Below, in pieces: positions 1 to 5,756 of a DNA stretch of 10,322 bases (positions within the stretch are counted from its first letter, which is position 1; the number at the start of each line of letters is the position of its first letter). Under the pieces are notes generated by a model. It saw only the letters and a list, made by a program, of their open reading frames with translations, was not told the DNA's origin and did not search any database. Source of the DNA: Prolixibacteraceae bacterium (lineage in GTDB: Bacteria; Bacteroidota; Bacteroidia; Bacteroidales; Prolixibacteraceae); NCBI GenBank assembly GCA_016930735.1, contig JAFGGF010000262.1, positions 1 to 10,322 on the forward strand, in the 5' to 3' direction. Both the position numbers and the translations under genes were made by a program.

Positions 1-30
1 TACAAAGTACTCCACAAGTCGACTCAATTA

Positions 31-49
31 GCCCTCTTTTAGAGAGGGC
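31..49. repeat. Short GC-rich hairpin (GCCCTCT/AGAGGGC)
   Basis: A perfect 7-bp inverted repeat, GCCCTCT at 31-37 and AGAGGGC at 43-49, encloses a 5-base loop. It lies downstream of the minus-strand arfB gene, so it could help end that transcript, but no T-run follows on either strand and a standard intrinsic terminator is not supported. It sits next to a second, stronger hairpin at 55-79, and the pair may form one dispersed repeat unit. Confidence 0.5.
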
Positions 50-54
50 ACTGA

Positions 55-79
55 TACCCCGCTGCTCTGCGGCGGGGTA
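55..79. repeat. REP-like GC-rich palindrome
   Basis: TACCCCGC at 55-62 pairs perfectly with GCGGGGTA at 72-79 around a 9-base loop, and TAGTTCATT follows. From memory, similar ACCCCGC-loop-GCGGGGTAG hairpins recur between genes in many Bacteroidota genomes, so a dispersed REP-like element is likely; copy number cannot be seen here. It lies between the end of arfB and the window edge, without a U-run, so a terminator role is less likely than a repeat or mRNA-end stabilising role. Confidence 0.5.
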
Positions 80-146
80 GTTCATTTTAATTGAATTTGA
101 ATAAAAGAAAATTATCAGGCAGAATTTAGATTACACATCTTTGATT

Positions 147-563
147 TTATAATTCAGGTTTTTTTCTAATTTGTTTTTTTAGTGAGAGTTGTTTTTTACC
201 ATCTAATCGTTTTATTTTTGAGGCTTGAGTTGGTTCGGTTTTAATTCGTTTTTTCCGGGGGGTGAGTGCTTTTTCAACAAGTTCAAAAAATCTTTGAATT
301 ACTCTTTCTTTATTTTGCCACTGGCTCCGTTCAACACCCGATGCTAAAAAAATTTCACCCTCTGAATTAATTCGATTAGCAAGTTTTATTTTTATTGTAT
401 GTTTTTCGTCAGCAGAAAATACATCAGATTCTTCCAGATTAAAATGCAGTTCAATACGACTATTCACCTTATTTACATTTTGTCCTCCTGGCCCACTGCT
501 ACGGCTGGAAGTGAACTTAAATTCATCCAATAATCGGTTTCTACGTTCTTCTGAAATTCTCAT
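147..563 (-). CDS. arfB: Peptidyl-tRNA hydrolase ArfB (ribosome rescue)
   Basis: This 138-residue protein has the full layout of the ArfB/YaeJ family. A compact release-factor-like catalytic domain carries RSSGPGGQNVNK, with the GGQ at residues 26-28, and a lysine/arginine-rich tail runs from about residue 100 to the end. In the family, the GGQ loop hydrolyses peptidyl-tRNA on ribosomes stalled without a stop codon, and the basic tail sits in the empty mRNA channel. The length is normal and no stop codon recognition domain is present, which separates it from RF1/RF2. The ATG at 561-563 gives the usual short lead before the catalytic domain; no clear Shine-Dalgarno precedes it, which is common in Bacteroidota. 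It appears to be a single-gene unit. A truncated relative lies just upstream at 618-731 on the same strand. Assignment is confident from the motif and tail together. Confidence 0.93.
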   Translation of the reverse strand: MRISEERRNRLLDEFKFTSSRSSGPGGQNVNKVNSRIELHFNLEESDVFSADEKHTIKIKLANRINSEGEIFLASGVERSQWQNKERVIQRFFELVEKALTPRKKRIKTEPTQASKIKRLDGKKQLSLKKQIRKKPEL

Positions 564-617
564 TTTAATCGTTTTACAAATGTTGCTATCATTTGGTATT
601 AAAGAATGTAAAACTGT

Positions 618-731
618 CTAAAATATCTTTACATTCTGCCCTCCGGGGCCGCTGCTCCGTGAAGTTTTGAAAATGATTTCATTCGAAAAATCTCTTTCAA
701 AAACAGGACTATATGTGTTTTTATCTTTCAA
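618..731 (-). pseudogene. Remnant of a second ArfB-like gene (N-terminal GGQ fragment)
   Basis: On the minus strand an open frame reads SNEIIFK, then TSRSSGPGGQNV, and stops at TAG (618-620) three codons later. Over 18 residues it aligns without gaps to the N-terminus of the intact ArfB next door, with 13 identities, but most codons in the shared stretch differ synonymously. It is therefore an old paralogue or a different lineage of the gene, not a fresh duplication. There is no in-frame ATG; a TTG at 729-731 is the nearest possible start. Everything after the GGQ loop, including the basic tail, is missing, so it cannot be a working hydrolase. It is probably a decayed gene left beside a functional replacement. 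Confidence 0.6.
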
Positions 732-827
732 TGTACTTGTAAATGACCTGAATATATTTTAATTTAGTTAAGAGCGGTAAAATTAATAAGTTTTTTTCAC
801 GACAGTTTATTTAATCATTTTTCATAG

Positions 828-833
828 AGGAGG
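828..833 (+). promoter_or_regulatory. Strong Shine-Dalgarno site for the lipoprotein gene
   Basis: AGGAGG, within AGAGGAGGG, ends 7 bases before the ATG at 841. Such a perfect site stands out in this window, where the other genes have weak or no such sites, and it fixes the lipoprotein start. It suggests efficient translation of the surface lipoprotein. Confidence 0.75.
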
Positions 834-840
834 GAATCTT

Positions 841-1647
841 ATGAAATACCTAAAGCCATTTATTCTGATTTTGTTACTTGCAGTTTTAACCAGTGCCTGC
901 GATTTTTTCGGGAAGGATGACGATCCCGGAACTTCTGGTGAGTCTGATGTTTATTGTTTCTGGCTTGCAGCTTCCAAGGATGCTTATGTTTCATCTTCGT
1001 TGCCCGATTATAATTACGATGGAACTTACAGCCTTGTGTGCAGCCACGGAGAGCCAAACCATGAGCAAAGGTTTTATGTGGAGTTTTTTATGCCTCAGTT
1101 GCCTGAAGGTGCTGAAGTGCTTGAAGCTTACATTAATATTTATGAAGATTCACAAACAGGGCAGGCTGGCGTAGTTACGATACCTTTTGGCGAGGCAGTT
1201 GCCGAATGGGACCCTTACAGCATTACCTGGAATGACCAGCCTAATCCGATAGGGCCTTTTTCAACATCTGCCGGTCAGATTGGCCCATATACAACTTATA
1301 ATACCTGGCGTACAACCGATAATATCAAAGGCATTGTTCAAAAACATCTTGACGACTCTTCAACGAATCATGGCTGGCTTTTTAACAATTCATCCGCCAT
1401 TGCATTTACCAGGTCGTTTAAATCGATGAATGCACTGGATGCCAGGACCCGGACCGAACTCCAACTCGGACCCAGGCTACTGATGAAAATAAAATCAGCA
1501 ACAGCTATAAGTACATCCAATATTGGTACAATATTAACCGGGAGCACTGAACTCGGCAATATGTATGGTTTCGGTACAGAAATCCTTGTTTACAGGATCC
1601 AATCGGGAGAAAACTGGCCTGAAAGCTGGAATGTGGCCTCACAATAA
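841..1647 (+). CDS. Surface lipoprotein with DNRLRE/CBM96-like domain
   Basis: The 268-residue product starts with a signal peptide ending in the lipobox LTSAC, so Cys20 would be lipidated. The residues after it, DFFGKDDD, contain a Lys followed by Asp residues close to the lipidated Cys. This resembles the lipoprotein export signal of Bacteroidota (consensus QKDDE in Capnocytophaga), so display on the outer surface is expected. From about residue 45 the sequence follows the DNRLRE (CBM96-like) beta-sandwich pattern: DAYVSSS, then RFYVEFFMPQLPEGAEVLEAY, a Trp at 123, SITWNDQP at 128-134, and GPRLLM near 210. Members of this fold are found on secreted and surface proteins, often with carbohydrate-active enzymes, and some bind polysaccharide. 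The gene lies 69 bp before the GH20-like hydrolase on the same strand, so the two may be co-transcribed. Glycan binding is an inference; the lipoprotein call is firm. Confidence 0.8.
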   Translation: MKYLKPFILILLLAVLTSACDFFGKDDDPGTSGESDVYCFWLAASKDAYVSSSLPDYNYDGTYSLVCSHGEPNHEQRFYVEFFMPQLPEGAEVLEAYINIYEDSQTGQAGVVTIPFGEAVAEWDPYSITWNDQPNPIGPFSTSAGQIGPYTTYNTWRTTDNIKGIVQKHLDDSSTNHGWLFNNSSAIAFTRSFKSMNALDARTRTELQLGPRLLMKIKSATAISTSNIGTILTGSTELGNMYGFGTEILVYRIQSGENWPESWNVASQ

Positions 1648-1716
1648 CATTTTAATAACTTGGATACTTAAACAGAATTTGTAATTTAATACCCTTAAAC
1701 CTGAATAAACTGAATT

Positions 1717-2793
1717 ATGAAAAAAGCCGTATTCACTTTTGCCCTTTTTTGTTTCTTACTTAACAGTATTTGTGCTGAAGAACCCTACAAAGTCAGGGGT
1801 CTTTGTATTGCAGCACCAACTCCGGAAGTTATCGATGAATTTGTTGATTTTATTGATAATACCTTAGCGCCTGATGGTGTGAATACACTTATTTTAAGAG
1901 TCGATTACGGTTATGAATATAAATCACATCCTGAACTGGTTGGTGGAAATCCACTAAAAGAAACAGATGTCAAAAAACTGGTTACTATTTGTAAAAAGCA
2001 TAACATCCGGTTAATGCCTCAGGTTAATTTATTAGGGCACCAGTCGTGGGCCGGCACTCCCGGTAAACTCCTCGAAGTATATCCCGAATTTGATGAAACA
2101 CCGGAGGTTGAATTCCCTGAAAAATACGAATGGCCCAATGATGACGGCTTATACTGTAAAAGTTACTGCCCCCTGCATCCCGAAGTGCATAAGGTTGTTT
2201 TCGATATTGTTGATGAAATTGTCGAAGTATTTGAAGCAGATGCATTTCATGCAGGCATGGATGAAGTTTTTTATATCGGGCATGAGCAATGCTCTCGTTG
2301 TTACGGGCTGGACAAAGCGGAATTATTTGCCGGGGAAGTAAATAAAATCCGCGATCATTTAAAAAAAACTGAAACAGAATTATGGATTTGGGGCGACAGG
2401 CTGATTGATGGTAAAACAACCGGGATCGGCCTCTGGGAAGCAAGTTTTAACAATACCCACAAAGCTATCGACCTGATTTCGAAAGATGTGGTTATATGTG
2501 ACTGGCATTACGAAGCATCTCACCCGACAGTTGCCCTTTTTGCTGCCAAAGGCCTGACTGTAGTAACCTGTCCGTGGCGAAAAAGCGATGTTGCACTTGA
2601 GCAGGATAAAATGACGCGGAGTTTTATTAAAAATGCATCAAATGAGATGAAACCCCGTTATGCAGGTATGATGCAAACCGTGTGGGGGTCGGCAAAAGGA
2701 TTTATGGATTCATACAACGGTACCGCAAACGAAAGAAGGAAGGATGCTTCAGCCGATTGTTTTAAATCACTCGTATCAGTGTGGAATAACTAA
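1717..2793 (+). CDS. Secreted GH20-like glycoside hydrolase (catalytic barrel only)
   Basis: The 358-residue protein has a signal peptide ending near ICA-EEP (residue 20) and then a TIM-barrel-like domain with GH20 features. These include NLLGH at 104-108, the active-site segment HAGMDE at 178-183, where Asp182-Glu183 match the GH20 catalytic pair, and Trp-rich strands WIWGD (223-227), CDWHYE (261-266) and TVWGS (321-325). In GH20 the Asp orients the substrate N-acetyl group and the Glu is the acid, acting on beta-linked N-acetylhexosamines. The usual N-terminal zincin-like GH20b domain is absent. Cys pairs 147/151 and 192/195 flank the active-site loop and may form disulfides or bind a metal. 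Being secreted and next to a likely surface lipoprotein, it probably acts in the periplasm or outside the cell. The family is likely; the exact substrate is not known. Confidence 0.72.
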   Translation: MKKAVFTFALFCFLLNSICAEEPYKVRGLCIAAPTPEVIDEFVDFIDNTLAPDGVNTLILRVDYGYEYKSHPELVGGNPLKETDVKKLVTICKKHNIRLMPQVNLLGHQSWAGTPGKLLEVYPEFDETPEVEFPEKYEWPNDDGLYCKSYCPLHPEVHKVVFDIVDEIVEVFEADAFHAGMDEVFYIGHEQCSRCYGLDKAELFAGEVNKIRDHLKKTETELWIWGDRLIDGKTTGIGLWEASFNNTHKAIDLISKDVVICDWHYEASHPTVALFAAKGLTVVTCPWRKSDVALEQDKMTRSFIKNASNEMKPRYAGMMQTVWGSAKGFMDSYNGTANERRKDASADCFKSLVSVWNN

Positions 2794-2918
2794 ATATTTC
2801 AGATTTTAAAGCCTCTTTTTTTAAAATTGTATTATCCGCGTTATAAATTGATTAATTCATTGTATGATGGATTATTTTTGATTTATATCTTGCAATCCTG
2901 TTAAAGAGATCAATCAGT

Positions 2919-3096
2919 TTGAATAAAATATTTTATTCTTTTTTTATTTGCATTTAACCTAGCACTGGCAATTATTGCTCAGAATCACTTGCCTGCATTG
3001 GATGTTGACAGAAAAGACATCGATAATAATTCAGGTGAAAATGTTCAGGTCAGGGGTAAAGTTTTTTTAAGGAATGCATTTTTGGAAAAGAAATAA
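2919..3096 (+). pseudogene. Frameshifted small secreted-peptide gene
   Basis: A TTG at 2919 preceded by AAAGAGA opens LNKIFYSFF but meets a stop after 12 codons. In the next frame, the stretch ending at TAA 3094-3096 is open for 57 codons with no ATG and reads as a hydrophobic signal segment, LFAFNLALAIIAQ, then a polar tail ending FLRNAFLEKK. Removing one base from the T7 run at 2939-2945 joins the two into one protein of about 58 residues with a typical Lys-hydrophobic-Ala-Gln signal peptide. An intrinsic terminator follows 28 bases after the stop, as expected for a real transcription unit. It is best read as a small secreted-protein gene broken or switched off by a homopolymer indel, or a sequencing error. 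No family is recognised. Confidence 0.4.
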
Positions 3097-3124
3097 TTAT
3101 GCCTAAACTATAAATAAACCAACT

Positions 3125-3152
3125 AAAAAGCCGGAGTTTTTTCGGCTTTTTT
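3125..3152 (+). terminator. Intrinsic terminator
   Basis: AAGCCG at 3128-3133 pairs with CGGCTT at 3143-3148, flanked by an A-run before and a T-rich tract TTTTTTATTTT after. This is a standard Rho-independent terminator for plus-strand transcription. It would end the short-peptide unit at 2919-3096 or read-through from the GH20-like gene; the A-run could allow some activity on the other strand. Confidence 0.75.
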
Positions 3153-3328
3153 ATTTTCATCCTGAGTACGGAAAAATCTTTAAATATTAAAAAATTATGA
3201 CTATCAGGAAAGATGAATAATTCAAATCCTGCCTGTAATAATCATTCACACAACAATATTTAAATGAATAATTATATGAATATTATTATTTCCCCACCCT
3301 TATAATAAATATTTATTAAGAACCACCC

Positions 3329-3346
3329 TGTCCCGATATCGGGACA
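3329..3346. repeat. 18-bp perfect palindrome TGTCCCGATATCGGGACA
   Basis: Bases 3329-3346 are their own reverse complement with no loop. The core TCCCGATATCGGGA resembles TCCCGAGTACTCGGGA at 5711-5726: both share the arms TCCCGA/TCGGGA with a different centre. This suggests one dispersed palindrome family. It lies within the larger inverted-repeat element at 3272-3497. Confidence 0.7.
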
Positions 3347-3403
3347 CCCCTCCTGTGACCCCTTTTGTCATCGCCTGCCACACGAGCCATACTCTGCTGA
3401 CAT

Positions 3404-3421
3404 TTTCCCCGATAGGGGAAA
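3404..3421. repeat. Hairpin TTTCCCC-GATA-GGGGAAA
   Basis: A perfect 7-bp stem encloses a 4-base GATA loop. No T-run follows on either strand, so it is not a standard terminator. Its arms repeat the sequence of the wider TTTCCCC/GGGGAAA pair of the enclosing element, allowing alternative pairings. Confidence 0.6.
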
Positions 3422-3502
3422 GAATATGGAAAAGTAATTATTTTGGAGGGGAAACTTCGAGCAAAGAGTATTATTTATAAGCATAATATTCATATAAAAA
3501 AT

Positions 3503-3534
3503 AAAAAAGCGGGAACAATCAGTATTGCCCCCGC
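3503..3534 (-). terminator. Intrinsic terminator of the small secreted-protein gene
   Basis: Read on the minus strand, GCGGG-GGCAAT and ATTG-TTCCCGC form a stem around a 4-base loop (3509-3534, with a small internal mismatch), followed by TTTTTTATTTTTT. It lies 56 bases past the stop of the gene at 3590-4117 and is in the right orientation to end that transcript. Confidence 0.82.
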
Positions 3535-3589
3535 AATTTCGAAATGCGTCTGTTTCTGTTTCTGTACTGTTTAATTGCTTTATTTAAAA

Positions 3590-4117
3590 CTATCTGCTGT
3601 TAATATTCAGGTTGTAATGCCCTTCAGCTTTATTAGCTTCAACTTTAAGTTGCCATTTGCCAATATATTTTTTTTCTTCACCTTCTTTTATCGTAAACCG
3701 TATTGACCAGCTAATATCAGCAGCATTGGTTATTTTCTGTTTTTTCATAACTTCTCCGTTTGGCTGTATGATAGTGATGGTAATATCACCATTATCACAC
3801 GACCCGGATAAATTAAGACTTATGGAACTATGTTCATCAGAAACTTCAAAATCGGCTTCAGAGGAAATTGATTCTCCATCAAAATGTTTTGAAAGGTTTA
3901 ACGATACCCTTTGTTCCTCGCCGCCAATTGAAATGTAACCACGTGAATCAACGCCTGCAGTTCCTATAACTACCTGTGGTTCAGTAGCCGACCTCACAAT
4001 TGAACGGGCACGTTCACGGCTTTCAGCGCGTTCCCTGGCATCTTCAGTTTGTTGGGCACTGAGGTTTACTATCATTCCTGTTAAAAGGACCACAATTAAA
4101 AATATTTTCTGTTTCAT
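3590..4117 (-). CDS. Small secreted beta-rich protein of unknown family
   Basis: The 175-residue product begins with a signal peptide, MKQKIFLIVV onward, with likely cleavage at LSA-QQ (residues 21/22) and no lipobox, so it is periplasmic or secreted. Residues 25-43 are charged and Arg/Glu-rich (ARERAESRERARS), probably helical. From about residue 60 the sequence alternates in a beta-strand pattern: SISLNLSGSCDNG, DITITIIQPNGE, SWSIRFTI, GKWQLKVEA, and GHYNLNI near the end. This suggests a single small beta-sandwich with one Cys. I do not recognise a named family. It is transcribed away from the histidine kinase gene across a 132-bp gap holding three 11-bp-spaced direct repeats, so it is a good candidate target of that system or a partner of its sensor. 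It has its own terminator at 3503-3534. Coding status is confident; the function is unknown. Confidence 0.8.
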   Translation of the reverse strand: MKQKIFLIVVLLTGMIVNLSAQQTEDARERAESRERARSIVRSATEPQVVIGTAGVDSRGYISIGGEEQRVSLNLSKHFDGESISSEADFEVSDEHSSISLNLSGSCDNGDITITIIQPNGEVMKKQKITNAADISWSIRFTIKEGEEKKYIGKWQLKVEANKAEGHYNLNINSR

Positions 4118-4181
4118 GATAAATGATTTTATTGAATTTTTGATTTACGGTATAAAAGTATCCGGTATTTCAATATAACTT

Positions 4182-4210
4182 GGTTAATAGTAGGTTAATG
4201 CAAGGTTAAT
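4182..4210. promoter_or_regulatory. Three GGTTAAT direct repeats with 11-bp period (candidate regulator operator)
   Basis: GGTTAAT occurs exactly at 4182-4188, 4193-4199 and 4204-4210, each start 11 bases after the last, so all lie on one DNA face. Direct repeats with this spacing are the classical site type for OmpR/PhoB-family regulators, which bind head-to-tail. The block lies in the divergent region between the secreted protein (start 4117) and the histidine kinase (start 4250), whose regulator at 5757 is of that family. It starts 22 bases upstream of a weak -7-like TACTTTTA on the minus strand (4153-4160) and ends 26 bases upstream of the plus-strand -7 element. The repeats are directly visible; the operator role is inferred. 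Confidence 0.6.
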
Positions 4211-4235
4211 GTATGTTTTGATGAAATATTAGTTT

Positions 4236-4243
4236 TAGATTTG
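4236..4243 (+). promoter_or_regulatory. Bacteroidota-type -7 element (TAGATTTG) of the kinase gene
   Basis: TAGATTTG fits the TAnnTTTG -7 consensus of the Bacteroidota primary sigma factor. A TTTG at 4217-4220 could be the -33 element, but the 15-base spacer is shorter than the usual 19-21 or so. Initiation a few bases downstream would fall at or near the kinase ATG (4250), implying a leaderless or nearly leaderless mRNA. Confidence 0.45.
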
Positions 4244-4249
4244 TATGGA

Positions 4250-5623
4250 ATGAAAAAACGCTTAAATATAATTCTGGCTTTCGCTGCACTGATAATCCTT
4301 TTATCTGCTCAGGTTTATGTAATTTCAGAACTTTATAAACTTCGCAACAGGGTGTTTATTCAGGATTACGGAGCGGAAATCCTGGATGCCGTAAATGTGC
4401 TTGAAGATAATACAGGCAATAATCCGCTTCACAATGTTTATATCGAATTAAACCGGCTTGCTTCTGATATCCTCTTTGATATTCCCGACTATGAATTGCA
4501 GTCAGATAGTGTTAAAACTGATGTTATTAAGGAATTTTCTGATTTATTGAATGAAAATGAGCAGGTTACAGAGAGTCTTAAATTATATCTGAATGAAAGG
4601 AACCTGGATTCGGAAATTAAGACATTTTTTTATATCCATAATCTTAAGTTGCTGAATTTTAACAGAGAATACCCAATATTTTCAGATACTGATGACAATA
4701 ACTTATTTACACAAAATCCTGTCAAAAAAAATGCGATTTTCCTTGGACGTTACATCCCAACCTATGATTATTTCAGGATGGAAGTTTCTTACTATGTTGA
4801 TTTTAATAACAGGAAAAAGATAGTTATTGCAGAAATGAGCTCTGTCCTGATAATATTGACAATTACCCTTTGTGCAGTATTATTTGTTTATTTAAGAACT
4901 CTTCGTAATATGCTTAAGCAGAGGAAACTGTCAGAATTGAAATCGGATTTTATCAGCAATATGACACATGAGTTGAAAACTCCGTTGTCAACGATTGCTG
5001 TTGCCAGTGCCAGCCTTGCATTGGACAAAATCGCTTCCGACAGGAAAAAATCGAAAGAGTTGTCGGAAATAATTAACCGTCAGAATAAATTGCTGAATCA
5101 GATGATCGACCAGGTACTGGATATCAGTTCGCTGGAAAAAAGTGGTTTCACTTTATCAAAAGAAAAGGTTGAGGTTAAGCCGTTTATGCGGGAAATTATT
5201 GAGGCTTTCAGAATAAACCAATCAAAAAATGAAATTACAATTATTGAAGAATTTGATATTGAAGAAGGATTTGTTGCAGAATTTGATACATACCAGTTTA
5301 CAAGGGTATTTAATAACCTGTTTTCAAATGCTGTAAAATATTGCGACCAGAAACCTGAAATCCGTTCAGGGATTTCTTTAAAACCCGGTTTTATTATTTT
5401 TTGGGTAAAAGACAATGGAATTGGGATTTCCAAAGATGATGCAAAGCAGGTGTTTTCAAAATTTTACAGGGGGAACCTCGATTTAAATAAAAAAGTGAAA
5501 GGATTGGGATTGGGATTATATTTTGTCCAACGAATTGTACAGGCCCATGGTGGAATTGTTAAACTTGAAAGTACACCTGGCAAAGGAAGTACTTTTACAA
5601 TTGAATTGCCATTGAATAAATAA
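4250..5623 (+). CDS. Membrane sensor histidine kinase
   Basis: Starting at the ATG at 4250 this is a 457-residue kinase. A TTG at 4241 would add three residues but overlaps the -7 element, and MKKRLNIILAF is a typical N-terminus. It has a membrane segment at about 4-22, a periplasmic region of about 170 residues with no domain I recognise, and a second membrane segment near 195-215. No HAMP domain is evident; a short linker leads to the HisKA H-box NMTHELKTPLS with phospho-acceptor His240. The ATPase domain shows the N-box FNNLFSNAVKY (Asn360), G1 DNGIGIS (388-394), the F-box FSKFYRG and G2 GLGLGLYF (418-425), so all catalytic motifs are intact. It autophosphorylates on His240 and passes the phosphate to a regulator, surely the one encoded 133 bp downstream. 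The architecture resembles RprX-type kinases of Bacteroides, but that is only a general likeness. The signal sensed is unknown. Confidence 0.92.
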   Translation: MKKRLNIILAFAALIILLSAQVYVISELYKLRNRVFIQDYGAEILDAVNVLEDNTGNNPLHNVYIELNRLASDILFDIPDYELQSDSVKTDVIKEFSDLLNENEQVTESLKLYLNERNLDSEIKTFFYIHNLKLLNFNREYPIFSDTDDNNLFTQNPVKKNAIFLGRYIPTYDYFRMEVSYYVDFNNRKKIVIAEMSSVLIILTITLCAVLFVYLRTLRNMLKQRKLSELKSDFISNMTHELKTPLSTIAVASASLALDKIASDRKKSKELSEIINRQNKLLNQMIDQVLDISSLEKSGFTLSKEKVEVKPFMREIIEAFRINQSKNEITIIEEFDIEEGFVAEFDTYQFTRVFNNLFSNAVKYCDQKPEIRSGISLKPGFIIFWVKDNGIGISKDDAKQVFSKFYRGNLDLNKKVKGLGLGLYFVQRIVQAHGGIVKLESTPGKGSTFTIELPLNK

Positions 5624-5710
5624 ATTAACATTTAGAATATCAATCGAATATGAAATGAGCATGATAATAATTTCACACCAATCAAAAATGATTAATAATC
5701 GTGCGAATTC

Positions 5711-5726
5711 TCCCGAGTACTCGGGA
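5711..5726. repeat. 16-bp perfect palindrome TCCCGAGTACTCGGGA
   Basis: A loop-free perfect palindrome lies in the 133-bp gap between the kinase and its regulator, 30 bases before the regulator ATG. The arms match those of the palindrome at 3329-3346. No T-run follows, so it is not a standard terminator. It may be a dispersed repeat copy, or a hairpin that changes relative expression or mRNA stability of the two genes. Confidence 0.7.
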
Positions 5727-5756
5727 TTACTTTAATCAATAAACAATTTTAAACAC

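Larger units (their letters stand above)
3272..3497. repeat. Nested inverted-repeat element, possible MITE
   Basis: The ends, TTATATGAATATTATT at 3272-3287 and CATAATATTCATATAA at 3482-3497, are inverted copies matching at 15 of 16 positions. Inside lie a second inverted pair, TTTCCCC at 3289-3295 and GGGGAAA at 3448-3454, an alternative CCCCTCC/GGAGGGG pair (3347-3353 and 3445-3451), and two local palindromes (3329-3346 and 3404-3421). No open frame is seen inside. The size and the terminal repeats suit a small non-autonomous element or a dispersed intergenic repeat. No target-site duplication is visible, and the terminal repeats are AT-rich, so part of the match could be chance. Confidence 0.4.
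2794..3589. other. Long intergenic region without an intact gene
   Basis: About 800 bases separate the GH20-like gene from the convergent gene at 3590. The region holds a frameshifted short secreted-protein frame (2919-3096), a plus-strand terminator (3125-3152), a nested inverted-repeat element (3272-3497) and a minus-strand terminator (3503-3534). Bases 2794-2918 and 3153-3271 are AT-rich and show nothing further that I can support. Confidence 0.6.

Noticed and set aside
2024..2443. 139-codon minus-strand frame inside the GH20-like gene
   Set aside because: It lies wholly within a well-supported gene on the other strand, has no recognisable motif and reads as a shadow frame.
3404..3421. 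Intrinsic terminator
   Set aside because: The stem is sound but no T-run follows on either strand; it fits better as part of the inverted-repeat element.
4182..4210. CRISPR or tandem-repeat array
   Set aside because: The repeats are only 7 bases with 4-base spacers, far too short for CRISPR; an operator is the better fit.
5098..5433. Minus-strand frame inside the histidine kinase gene
   Set aside because: It overlaps the conserved N-box and G1 coding region of the kinase; its composition is that of an antisense shadow.
5624..5756. Small gene or transcription terminator between kinase and regulator
   Set aside because: No credible open frame is present and the palindrome lacks a U-tract.
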